Made by a program: the position numbers and the translations under genes
NCBI GenBank assembly: GCA_024516035.1
Contig: CM044958.1
Coordinates: forward strand, 46,573,205-46,637,204
Length of the DNA stretch: 64,000 nucleotides
Source of the DNA: Bactericera cockerelli
Lineage: Eukaryota; Arthropoda; Insecta; Hemiptera; Triozidae
Reading direction: 5' to 3'
Shown: positions 32,401 to 46,000 of the stretch, piece after piece
How positions within the stretch are numbered: the first letter of the stretch is position 1
Layout: every line of letters begins with the position of its first letter
Notes under the pieces: generated by a model
Seen by the model: only the letters and a program-made list of their open reading frames with translations
The model's database searches: none
What the model was told of the DNA's origin: nothing

Positions 32401-35400
32401 TGAGCATCTGAAGAGTTTGAGTTTGTTTACCATGCCAATCATAATATTATACCTACATTATTCTAGAAATGTGTGATAATTTTCATTGTGTACGAGCTAG
32501 GATTTGAGAAAATCCTCTCTTTTTCTTTTTCGTCTGGGGGTGCTGCAGTTCCTTAGCACCGGCCACTCCTGCTCGTCTGGTGGTTACCTTCCACTAAAGT
32601 GTATTATTATTGTTAAGCACTACTAACGTGCCACCACTTACTCTTTCTCAGAGGTGTACCGTAGCTCCACTCGCCCGTGTAGACCCACAAACACCGCTGG
32701 CACCGAGAACACCAGCCTGACAGTGGTCTCATCCAGTGCCTCTAGGGTGTGAACCTTGATCTCGTCTGCAAGCAGGGGAGGATTAGACATATTAATACAC
32801 TAGCCTAGACCCTAGACCCTAGGGTACCAGCCTGACTGTGGTCTCATCCAGTGCCTCTAGGGTGTGTACCTTGATCTCGTCTGCAAGCAGGGGAGGATTA
32901 GACATATTAATACACTAGCCTAGACCCTAGACCCTAGGGTAGCCCCACAAACACCGCTGGCACAGAGAACACCAGCCTGACAGTGGTCTCATCCAGTGCC
33001 TCTAGGGTGTGAACCTTGATCTCGTCTGCAAGCAGGGGAGGATTAGACATATTAATACACTAGCCTAGACCCTAGTCTCATCCAGTGCCTCTAGGGTGTG
33101 AACCTTGATCTAGTCTGCAAGCAGGGGAGGATTAGACATATTAATACACTAGCCTAGACCCTAGGGTAGCTGACGGTGGTCTCATCCAGTGCCTCTAGGG
33201 TGTGAACCTTGATCTCGTCTGCAAGCAGGGGAGGATTAGACATATTAATACACTAGCCTAGACCCTAGTCTCATCCAGTGCCTCTAGGGTGTGAACCTTG
33301 ATCTAGTCTGCAAGCAGGGGAGGATTAGACATATTAATACAGTAGCCTAGACCCTAGGGTAGCTGACGGTGGTCTCATCCAGTGCCTCTAGGGTGTGAAC
33401 CTTGATCTCGTCTGCAAGCAGGGGAGGATTAGACATATTAATACACTAGCCTAGACCCTAGTCTCATCCAGTGCCTCTAGGGTGTGAACCTTGATCTCGT
33501 CTGCAAGCAGGGGAAGATTAGACATATTAATACACTAGCCTAGACCCTAGTCTCATCCAGTGCCTCTAGGGTGTGAACCTTGATCTCGTCTGCAAGCAGG
33601 GGAGGTATAGACATATTAATACACTAGCCTAGACCCTAGTCTCATCCAGTGCCTCTAGGGTGTGTACCTTGATCTCGTCTGCAAGCAGGGGAGGATTAGA
33701 CATATTAATACACTAGCCTAGACCCTAGTCTCATCCAGTGCCTCTAGGGTGTGAACCTTGATCTCGTCTGCAAGCAGGGGAGGATTAGACATATTAATAC
33801 ACTAGCCTAGACCCTAGTCTCATCCAGTGCCTCTAGGGTGTGTACCTTGATCTCGTCTGCAAGCAGGGGAGGATTAGACATATTAATACACTAGCCTAGA
33901 CCCTAGTCTCATCCAGTGCCTCTAGGGTGTGTACCTTGATCTCGTCTGCAAGCAGGGGAGGATTAGACATATTAATACACTAGCCTAGACCCTAGACCCT
34001 AGGGTAGACCCACAAACACCGCTGGCACAGAGAACACCAGCCTGACAGTGGTCTCATCCAGTGCCTCTAGGGTGTGTACCTTGATCTCGTCTGCAAGCAG
34101 GGGAGGATTAGACATATTAATACTCAAACTCGCTTTACTATATCTTTGCTGAACTTGCATGGGACTTGCTGAACCACCGACCTCCAGATTACAAGTCCGC
34201 CGCCTTATCCATCAAGTTACTGAGGTCGGCAGGTCGGTTGTGTATGTAATAAATAAATAGGAAGAAAATGCCAAAGACATTATCAACACCCATGTTACCT
34301 TTAATTAATTATACCCTTTCACTGTACCTGTATATAAAAATTGTAAATAAAGTTTGATCAAAATTGTTGAATAGGATGAAATTACATAAGAAAATATGTG
34401 GAATACAACTACTCACTTGGTTCATGTTGTTGAGTCCTGGATGGAAACCCAGGAGGAAAGTGCTGTCCGTTGAATCCTGAAATGTAAAAAAATATAATAA
34501 AAAAATATATACATTTTTATTAAAAATAAAAAAATGAAATCGTAATATATTATTACGATCTGATCTTAAAATTATTTACTCGTTCACATAAAACCTCAAT
34601 AACAGTAAATTAATAATTCCTATTAGTCATTCAAGAATTAGAATTATTAGCCGAACACAGTGAGGTTTTGTTTTAACTTGCATACTGGACGATTTGGCTT
34701 TCGTTGAGGTTTACAGTTGTCACATGAAACAGACATACAGTGCGGTTTTGTTAGAAAGGATGCGCCAATTGTTAATGATGTCATGCTCTATTTAAAAAAA
34801 AAAAAATGATTGTAAGTCATATTATGTAGAGAATTACAGAATCTGAAACCAACCTTCAATTTTATTAATTTTATCACCATGAATTTTTGGATCTTTGTTT
34901 TATTTTTAAATCGTAAACCATAGCGTGTAGAAATGGAAACGTCACATAGCACGACACCATCGCAAAGGAGTAGAATATTTCTCGCGGTCTATTTATGTTT
35001 ATGGTTACATTTGATATGTTTTTTTTTTTTTTTTTTTTTTTTTAAGTGGGGTTCAACGTCGCTTTCAACTGCCATGGTCATATCACGACGGGGGTTTTAC
35101 CCTCCATTCGCAGGAAACTCACAAACCTACTACTCACATTGACCTCACCCAGCCTGAGTGGGGCCGGGAAAAGCCAGCGTCACGAGAATTAGAATTTGAA
35201 TGGTCACCCATCCAAGTCTTAACCTCGCTGGATGTCGCTTAACTTCGGTGTTCTGAAGGGAACCGGTGTATTCAACATGCCATCGACGCTGGCTATTTGA
35301 TATGTTTATGTTTACATTTACACGATGCAGGCCGGCGGGTGGTTGTTTCCACACTTCTAATTTCTACACGCTATGCCACAACTACTCAAAATCGCTTTAC

Positions 35401-38400
35401 TAAATCTACGCTGAAACCGGGACTTGAACTCCAGGTTACAAGTCCGCTTATTGATCAGATGATCATGCTACTGAGGTCGGAATAGAACATTTATTATTAG
35501 CACTCATTCCTAGCAATCAAGCAAACAGCGAGCAATAAGGTAACTGGTTAGATGGTTAGTATTTACACATGCATTGGTGGTCAAGGGGTTAAGGCCCTAA
35601 TAGTCTGGTAATCCAGGTAGTGTAGCGATGCTTTGGTTTGGATTCCACCCAAACACATGTCCTTTTCTTTGAAATTTTGAGGATTGAAATGCATAATTAG
35701 AGGATTGGGATGCTTAATAATGCTACTAAAATAACTTGTTCTGTTTATTTGGGTTTCAAGTATGTCGCTTTGAACTACATAATAATACCTTGACAGAGGA
35801 AAATAGGTAGGTTAAAACCTGCCATTCGCTCAAACAACACAGCTACTTAAATTAACCTCACCAAGCCTGAGTGGGGCCGGGAATAGCCAGCAGATCATGG
35901 ATTTTCATGATGACCGTGGATGAATTCCAGAATACCTACTAGATTGTTGGATTTTCTTTGCATTCTGCCAAAACAACCCATAACACATAGGTGTGGATTT
36001 AAGGGACTTTCTAATATTCGGATCTACATAATACTCTTGTTATGGGCTAGAAGGTTTATTAGTGAGGTTATTAGATACTAGAAGGCTTGTTATTGAGTAG
36101 TTAGTGAGTGAGGGGCAGCGACGCACCTTTGTTCAAGCCTTCGACTTGGTGCAAGTGTGCAGAGGGGCTGTAGGGGTGGGGGTGGGGTGCGGGGTCAAGG
36201 TAGTGCGGGTGGGTTAGGCCGGGGTGCGGACGATCCTTGTTCTGGATGTGAGTGAGTATGTCCTGCACCCGCAGGGGGTGGTCGCTGTGGATGTGGATGA
36301 TCTCCTTGTCATGGGGGGCCAGGTCCTGCTCCTCGTACTTGCTGGGGAGGCGCGGGGGGTAGATGTCCTGGGAGGGGAGGTACTGATGGGGGTACAGCGC
36401 GTCCCCCCCGTCACCACTGAGGAGTGGACTGTCGGGCCGTGACCCCGGCTTCCCCTTAGGGAACCCCCCGCCCCCCAGCTCCTGCAGGATCTGGTTGTGT
36501 TTACCTCCGATGCCGGGGTGCACGGGGGGGGTGTCGGGGCGCCCATGCCCCCCCTGCAGCTTGTTGGTCTGGTAGGGCCCCAGCTCGTGCAAGGGGTCGT
36601 GGGGCGGCTGCTTGCCTGGGTAGTAGATGTCTGACTGCTTGAAGGGGTGGCCGGGCTTCTGCCCGATGCCCCAGATGTTCTTCTTGTTCCCCAGGTAGGG
36701 GTCCTCGGGTTCAATGCCCCCGTTGTTGTCCTGGTAGTCCTCGTACTCGTCTGTCTTGTTGCTCTTCAGATGGTCCTTGATCTCCTGCGCGTAGTCCTGC
36801 AGGTGGAAGGGACTCAGGATGTCGTCTATCAGATCATGCTTGGTCGCGTTCTTCTGCTGGTAGAAGTTGGGGTTGAAGGGGCCGAGGAAGTTGGGGTCGT
36901 GTTTGGTGCTGTTCTTGAGATGGTACTTGTCCTTCTCCCTCTCCTTCTCCCTCTCCTTCTCTCTGTCCTTTTCCCTCTCCTTCTCCTTGTCCTTCTTGTC
37001 GAAGGTGTTCTTGGAGTCGCCGTACGGTTTGGACTTGTGGTAGTCCTTGTGGCCGTCTGGTTTCTGAGGCGCCACGGGGGGCGTCATGACGTGGCTGGCG
37101 CTGTCTGGTGTCGTGGTGATGGGGTCCACCTCTGAGGTCTTGTTCACTGGAAGAATCAAAAATATCAAATTATTTTATTTTTTGGTCAACTCAATTTTTT
37201 TTACTTGATGAAATTTCAAGAATTGAATGTGAGTATTTGTATCAGTATTGATTATACACCTCTTGTAGCAGGGAAACTTTGATCACTGATCTATTCATCT
37301 TCAACCAAATGTCGGATTAAATCGGATTTTCTTTCATTAAAATAAAAATCCCTGTAGGTTTATATTTCTATATTAACCGCCTTATTTGTTCATGTACACT
37401 ATGTTATCATATTTGTATCTATCCCTTTCGTGATGTTACAACACCTCAAACTAGCTTTATTGAATCTTTGCTGAACTTGGGACATGAACCACCGACCTCC
37501 AGATTACAAGGCGCCGGCGCCGCCTTATAGATGAAGCTACTGAGATCCGTGTATTATTATCTCACCCGTCGCGTCCGGGCACTGCCAGTAGACACAGCAG
37601 TCGTCCCCGGGGATATTGAGCAGGGCGGCCTCCTTAGCGGTGCAGGGGAGGTCGGGGGGCGGCACTTTGGGAACCTCTGGACACACGCGCGAGCAAGTCA
37701 CGTTGCCCGAGTCACAGAAGCAGCGGTTCTCACACCCTGTCACACTGGGCGGGATCTCGGTCCAGTTTGGGAAGCTGGGGAATCGCCAGGATAAATTTAT
37801 GTTTTGTGTTAGTTTTATGGTCTCTTTAGAACGGAATAGGTTATTAATGAATGAAAAATAAACTGTCTCATATTTTTTTTTTAATTCGGGTTTAACGTCT
37901 CTTTCAACTGCATGGTCACATCAAGAGGGTGTTTTCACCCTTCATTCGCTGGACACTCACAAACTCTGGTTTTAAAACTATAGCCCGCCACATTCTCATT
38001 AATGTCTCGCTAGAGGACTATAAACAGAGAACGGACTAGTCAAAACTAACAAGCCAGGTTAGATTGCAGTTTCCCAAAGGTTTAGGTTTCATGGCTTCTT
38101 AACAAAAAGCATCCCAGACAGCACGGCAGGTGACTTCCAGTCTGGATTTAAGGTGGAAAATATAAAGTCAACTGGACCTCCAACTGTCCCGACAGCTGGA
38201 TTTTTCCATTATGGATTTAATCAGTTGACCAGCCACCTGGATATTTCCAACAAAAATCCATCTAGACTCAGTCACCTGGGCAGTCAGCTGGAAATATAAC
38301 GACTCAGTCCAGCTAGGACATGAGTAGAATTTAGTCAGTTGACCAGTCAGCTGGAAATGTTCCATATTTTTCCAGTTTACATAAAACGCGTCCTTTGTTG

Positions 38401-41400
38401 AAGACGCCATCTTTGATCTTTCGTAATTTCAGAATCATTGTGATATTGGTGATTGTAAATTGTTTTAAATAATTAATAATTCTTTTAAATATTAGGTATT
38501 TCATGTTTGAACATTTTTAAATACAAATATCATTTTAATTAGTTTTGAACATCTTTTTTATAACTACTGAAAGTGTTTACTTTGTCATCTCTGAACTCCA
38601 AATTTGCTTTCGAGATGTTTCAAAAAATAGTTCTTTAATTTGTCTAAATCGTGACAGAACAAAAGGAGAGGACAAGAAACAGTTAATACTGGATCACCTT
38701 TTTCATCTAACAATAACCATCCATTTCTAGAGACATCCACTTGGACCCTAATGAACTTTCTGCACTCTGCTGTTCCTGGACTAGCACAATTAACACCTTC
38801 AGTTCACTTGGAATCATACCAGCTACCCATATTAATCTCACCTAGCCTAGCCAAGCCAAAGTAGGACCATGAATGCTAGTCTCATGTGTTAAGGGAAACA
38901 GAATTTTTTATGCTCAAGATCTCTTGACCATAGGTTGGCTAAAAAAAGGTTCTGGTTCAAGCAAAGAAACAGCTGAATGCATAGTGCTAGATAGTGAAAT
39001 TTTTCACTCTGTGGATTTTATTTAGATGTACAATACAATACATATTATTATAAAATGAATATTTCACTCAGGTGGTTCTGCCACACTAAAAAATGATGTT
39101 TACTTTGTGACATGCTTCCTGATTACTTGATTTGAAATTAATTGGCCAATTTAATGTGCACTGTTCATAATAACAATAATAACTATTGTGCTCCCTCTAC
39201 CACCTTATTACTATGAAGCCCCTTAAATTTTGAGTTAATTTTATATCTATTTAAAAAAAGTGTTCCACACTATTGTGTTTTAAAATTTCACTAGTCTTAA
39301 CAAGTCAATTTTGTTTTAATTTAAGCATAACAATGTTTTTTGGTAATAATTCTCAAAGCAAACAACCTAGCAATTCTAATTAGCCACAGCAGTATATAAA
39401 TTGTCATGAAGGACTACAAATACATAATAACATTCACTAATCCATGTTCCACCACGTTAGACATTGCTTAACTTTGGCAATTTCATGAAAACTGGTGTAA
39501 TCCATGCCCCATCTTCATTTTCTGCTGGCTATTAGTTTATTTCTTTGTTATTTTTGGTTTCACAAAAGAAATATATTTTACTTTACATAGTATTATTATT
39601 TTATTGTGATTATGTACATGTTATGAGCATATTTTATAATTGGATATCATTATTTTATTTCTATACTAGCTAAAAGCTGGCATTTTGTCACCATTAAGGT
39701 TTTTTCTCATGGCCGGTGTCCTAATAAAAATAATAATAACACTTTTAATTGGAAGGTAACCACCAGGTAAGGTTATGCTCAGAGCATTTTCTACCACCTA
39801 ACCCTCAGAGTCTTATTATTATGTGGTCACAACCATAATGAGGAAAAAATTGAAACAACGGAACCCTACGCTAAGTGGATTATCTGACTAGCGCGTTAAC
39901 CACTTGATTGCCAGTGCACTTGAAAATTGTATTAGATATTTTAATTTTGATAATTTTCTAATATGTTGAAGGTGTCTCAGGGGGGGTGAACTCTCAGTGA
40001 GAGTACCGTTTGGTATTGTAACCCCAAGAGGACATAGTCAGCCAGACATGCACAACTTTGAGTTTTATATATAGAGATTATACCTACTTAGGAAATAATT
40101 GTGATACATTGGTACAAGGTCTTGTGACATGGTGGAAATTTGATAGTGCATTTTACACTTTTGTGACATTTTTTTTAAATAATAAACACTCTTATTGTAA
40201 AATATAATAATGGTAAAGAGTCTTATTTGAATTGTGTTGTTTAAAACAGATTAGTTATTTTCTTTTTCTTTCCAAATTTCTATATAAAAAAATTATACCC
40301 AAAATTGTGTGTGTGTATGTGTTAAAAAAACCTATTTAAAATTTATTACTTTATTTTTATACAAAAAAAAAATATTCTTCATGAGATTTAAATAAAATAA
40401 CTTAAATTGAATTTATGCCTAATATACATTTGTTTCTAGTATTTTTATTACTATTATTATTATTTTTTTTTTTTTGCAAAAAAAATGCATATAATGGGAT
40501 TCGAACCCACGACCTCAAAACCAAGAGCAGAGCATTTGATTACTATGTAGTATAATGTACAGTATAGGTAAATAGGTATGTCAACATTGTGGTAGTGAGT
40601 TACTACCCATCCACTAGAGAGCGCTACGAGTAGCTGGAAATAAGTGGAACAAATCCAGTTGACTTTGGGCAACTGATTTCCAGTTAAAAGTTGGGTTACT
40701 TTCCAGTTCATTTCCAGTTGATTTCCAGGTGGAGGTCAGGTGGAAGGTGGAAATCTCCAGCTGATTTCCAGGTGGGCAAGTAGACTTTTTCCACCTAACA
40801 GTATGGTATACATCCAGTTGACTGTGCTGTCTGGGATAAGTTCTCACGATACGATGCTTGATCGCACATAGAAATATGTGCTACAGAATGAGCCAAATTT
40901 TGCACTTAAGTTGGCTAGAGACCATCTAAATTCCCCCCGCTGCTGTAGCCAATTGATTACAACACCAACAACATTATTACTCACCTCTGGCCATCATAGG
41001 TACACGCGCCGTCGTTCTTCTTGCACACCATTTTCTCCGGACAGCAGTGGGGCGGCGTGGGTGTGAAGCCGGGCGGGTGGGTCTCCCACTCGAGGCAGTG
41101 GGGGTCAATCAGGTGCAGGACGAAGTCAGGGTTGCACTCGATGTTGTCACACTCCACCCCAGTCTTGCCACAGGAGCAGACGGCGCGACACTCGTCGTGG
41201 AATTCCTCGCCTGGGGAGAACAGAATCAGGGTTTAGTTCACTTGACTTGGCAAGAATGGTGTCACTTCTCGCCCATCAGAGAAGAGACATAATTATAATG
41301 GGATGGTTAGGCCACAACACAGACCATAAGGGTCCACGGTAACTCCTGTTTTAAAGCTACGAAATAAAAACGGCTGTGAAACTAGGTGACAAACATAGAT

Positions 41401-43043
41401 GTGCTGCTACCGCCGAAATAAAGGAATATAGAGTCCTCTTTTTTTGTAGGATAGCTTCATTTCTCAAAATAATTTTCTTTTCTTCTCTAACTCCCTGTTT
41501 TCCTTTTTAAATCAAAGTGGTTTAACAATGTTGATCAACACCAATGGGGACGTGGCTTTCAAAATAATTTTCTTTTCTTCTCTAACTCCCTGTTTTCCTT
41601 TTTAAATCAATGTGGTTTACAAATGTTGCTCAACACCAATGGTGACGTGGCCTTACAGTTTTCGACCACCTACCTCTGGCGTAAGTCTTCCCCTTGAACT
41701 CGCACGCGCCGCTCCTCTGGGCGGCCGGCAGCACCACACTGATCTCGTTGCTAATGTCGCCCTTGTGGCGGATCCGCAGCTTGTACGTGGTCCCGGGTTC
41801 GAGTCCCGCCACGGTGGCGCCCACAGAGCTGGCCGTCTTCCACTCCTTGTCCGAGTTCACCTCCACGGAGTAGTTGGAGATGGCCTGGGAGGTTTCCAGC
41901 TGCACGGAGGTGCTGTTCAGGATGGAGGCGGAGAGGAGCTCCACGTCATCCATATCTGGAGGGGAGAGATTGGAATTACGATTATTTTTAAACTTGGAGG
42001 TTTTGCTTTTTCTGTGTTAAACGGACTTCTATGATCTCATAAATTTAAATATATGAGATCATAGAAATTTAATTTGATTACTTTTTTCATAAGTAAAAAT
42101 ACTAGACTTGAAATATCCGATCTCATTAATTGAATTTAAATTATCATTAATTTACCTTGGAGGTTTTAGCTTCTTTTGTGAACAAAACTCTATGATCTCA
42201 TACATTGCATTATTATTATATATATTGGAGGTTTTATCTTCTTTTTTATGAATTTTGACATTTTCATGTCTTTGCTCTGGCACATAACCAAAATTATGTG
42301 ACGAAATTATGTAACGAAATTATGTAACGATATTATGTAACGATATTATGTAACGAAATATTGAATTGTAAAGGGAGAGAAGAGGGAAAGTGTGTGTCAT
42401 GCGCACAATGGCGAAGTATTGAATTGTAGAGGGAGAGAAGAGAGAAGGTATGTGTCATGCGCACAATACGAAATTTGGTCAGTTGGGTTTTGGACCTTGA
42501 ATAGTAAAGATGAAAATGTCCCAATGGTTGCAGACTCGTATGCAAGCGTTTTTTGACATTTTCATGTCTTTGCTCTGGCACATAACCAAAATTATGTGAC
42601 GAAATTATGTAACGAAATTATGTAACGATATTATGTAACGATATTATGTAACGAAATATTGAATTGTAAAGTGAGAGAAGAGGGAAAGTGTGTGTCATGC
42701 GCACAATGGCGAAGTATTGAATTGTAGAGGGAGAGAAGAGAGAAGGTATGTGTCATGCGCACAATACGAAATTTGGTCAGTTGGGTTTTGGACCTTGAAT
42801 AGTAAAGATGAAAATGTCCCAATGGTTGCAGAGTGCAGACTCGTATGCAAGCGTTTTTTTAAACAAAAATTTAACATCGCTTTCAACTGCATGGTCATAT
42901 CAGTAGTCACCGTGGCAGAGTGAGTTAGCGCGCTAGGCATTGTACGCATGGTGACCTGGGTTCGATTCCCAGCGGGGCAGGAATTTTTTTTTTTTTTCTC
43001 TTTGAAATCATAAATTGAATTTAAATTATCATTTCCCTTGGAG

Positions 43044-43074
<31 letters not shown>

Positions 43075-46000
43075 GAATAAAATTCTAAGAACTCATAAAT
43101 TGCATTTAAATTAATCAATCAATTTTTACTTGAACTTTGAACTATCTATATATGACGAAATGACTATCATAGCTCAATAACTAGACTTCTAATATTTGTT
43201 ACCTTTGTCGTCTACCTACATACCTACTCATTATATTTACATACAATAAACTAATATTGCACATTGCATAATGACACTAAATGCACGGCGTCCATACAAA
43301 TTCTTTATTTATATATAAAAAAATCTAGGGTCAAACAAAGTAAAGTCCTAATTATTTTACAAGAAGACAGCAACTTGTAAGTTGAAAGTCAGAAGTTCGA
43401 GTCCCAAGTACTGTTGAGCATGTTGAAAAATAGATGAGCTATTTGTTCAAATGGGACGTAAAATCCCAGTTAATAATAATGATTTTTGATACAAAAAAAA
43501 TCGACGAATACAATACTTTCCTTATTAGAGGATAAGGAAAGTAAACATGGTTTTCATTTAAGTTTTTCACATAAATATTCATGAAAAGTTTTCACATAAA
43601 AATGAAAAGTATAAAAAATAGTATAAATCACAAATGTGTTAATCACTTTGCCGATGTCACGACTTAAGCTCGCTTTACAAAAGTACGCTGAAACCGGGAC
43701 TTGAACCACCGACCTCCAGACAAGTCCGCCACCTTGTCGATCAAGCTACTAAGGTCGGTCATATAAAAATTAATCATCTCACCTATATCCCCGGCTTTGT
43801 GCACATCGTGTTCCTGTATGGACACGTCACACAGAACTTTCATGCAGCAGGCGTCATCAGGGTCGGGCACGGCGAAACAGCTATCTGACGTCATGTTGTG
43901 CACTTTAGGGGGACACCTGGAAGTAGGACACATTCAATAAGTAGCTATTATTATTATTATAAACAGCTATCTGACGTCATGTTGTGCACTTTAGGGGGAC
44001 ACCTGGAAATAGGACACATTCAATAAGTAGCTATTATTATTATAGACTGGTCGATATTATTATTATAGACTAAACAGATTAGCCAACTCTAACAAGCAAG
44101 GCTAGTTTGCAGTTTCGGGGATGCTACAACGTAGACAAGACGGATCTACAGTAGATGCTGTTTCATGACTACGAAATAAAAAAGGCTATGAAACACTCAT
44201 CTTATAAATAAAAACCAGTAAGTATACAATACAGCGCAAGGGTTCACTGACACCAGATACTCCCTGTTCAAACAAAGACTTCGTGCTCCTCATACAACAC
44301 AGCCATCTCTATTATCCTAGGACACTCTGCTAGCAAGGTGCTCAGTATTGACAGTCTCAAGTACCATGTATTGTCTAGCTAGATGAAGCATTATGTTGAA
44401 ATAAAGGACTCTGTCTAAAGAAGCACTCAGTACCTAATAGTTATCTATAGCTCGTAAATTACAGGTCTTTTTTTAGGTAAGTGTATTAGTGCTAATTCCG
44501 ATTTTGCCTATTTACTTATTTTAATTTGGGTTTAACGTAGCTTTCAACTGCATGGTCATATCACGACGGGGGTTTTACCCTCCATTTGCTGGAACCTCGC
44601 CCAGCCTGAGTGGAGCCGGGAATAGCCAGCATCACGAGGGTTCGAACTTGAATGGTCACCCATCACAGTCCTAGCCGCGCTGGACGTTGGAGTTTGTCTA
44701 TTAATTTGACCCCAAGTCTAAATAAAAAAATTCTTATTATTATATTGGCTATATTTTATTATATTATATAAAAAAATATTATATTGGCTAAGCTCTATTT
44801 AGATAGATTTACCAAAATGATGAACATTTCAATATGTACAATGTGCCAGCGGCACTTTGAATACACTAGTTCTCATCTGTCACTAAAGTTAATCAACGTC
44901 CAGCGAGGCTAGTACTTGGATGTGTAACCATTCAAATTCGAAACCTCGTGATGCTGGCTTCTCCCACTCAGGCTGGGTGAGGTTAATTTGAGTAGCTGGT
45001 TTGTGAGTTTCCTGCGAAAGGAGAGTAAAACTCCCGTCGTGCTATGAAAAAGCAGTTGAACCAACAAAAAAAATCAATGTTTCTACAATGAACATTAAAT
45101 GGTAAACAAAAATTGATCAGGGTTCGTTAATCGTTATTGTCTGAAATTCTATGTAGAATAAAGCGCCTATATGTACATTGTACATATTGTACATACTTAT
45201 ATGATCCTCAGTTTGCCATTCTTGACAAGAGTGAAGGCCAAGTTCCATTCATGCTGAAAGTTTTTCATGCAAACCACCTCATTGTTCTTTTCTCCCGGAT
45301 TCTTTTCGGTTTCTCGGTTCTCTTTGTTGCCTATGTTTGCTTTAGTGGTTAATAGTGGTTCTAGATAGTTTTGGCTCACATCACGTGACGAATTGTCTAG
45401 CCAGACAAACACGTTGGCTTTCAAGCTCAACGGAGATGTGTCCTGCTTCCTCACAATAGCAGACATATGGGGACTTACCTGGGCTTGCAAGAGATGTGTC
45501 CTGCTTCCTCACAATAGCAGACATATGGGGGACTTACCTGGGCTTGCAAGAGATGTGTCCTGCCTCCTCACAATAGCAGACATATGGGGGACTTACCTGG
45601 GCTTGCAAGAGATGTGTCCTGCCTCCTCACAATAGCAGACATATGGGGACTTACCTGGGCTTGCAAGAGATGTGTCCTGCTTCCTCACAATAGCAGACAT
45701 ATGGGGGACTTACCTGGGCTTGCAAGAGATGTGTCCTGCTTCCTCACAATAGCAGACATATGGGGGACTTACCTGGGCTTGCAAGAGATGTGTCCTGCTT
45801 CCTCACAATAGCAGACAGCTTCGCAGCCGTCGTTGAACTGTTCCCCAGTCTTGTGGTGCCCATCCTTGTAGGAGCAGCCCTCCTCCTTCGGGGCCTCCGG
45901 CTGCTTGGCGCTTTCTGTGAAGGAGTAGTAAATAATAATAATAATATTAATAATAATGTCGCCTTATTCTGCCCGATTAGGACTGATGAGTCCCATTATT

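Larger units (their letters stand above)
38112..40836. mobile_element. Non-autonomous DNA element with TCCCAGACAGCAC termini
   Basis: TCCCAGACAGCAC at 38112-38124 and its perfect complement GTGCTGTCTGGGA at 40824-40836. Subterminal zones at both ends (38130-38370 and 40620-40810) repeat CAGCTGGAAAT, CCAGTTGA and GATTTCCAG. The middle is AT-rich and non-coding, with a SINE A copy and a tRNA-like fragment. Lies within a receptor intron. Confidence 0.7.

Noticed and set aside
36214..37135. Long frames overlapping the linker exon on both strands
   Set aside because: Shadows of a GC-rich exon. Only the 36127-37146 frame has splice sites in phase with its neighbours.
42900..42985. Functional tRNA gene
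   Set aside because: Has A- and B-box-like sequence but poor acceptor pairing; more likely a SINE head.
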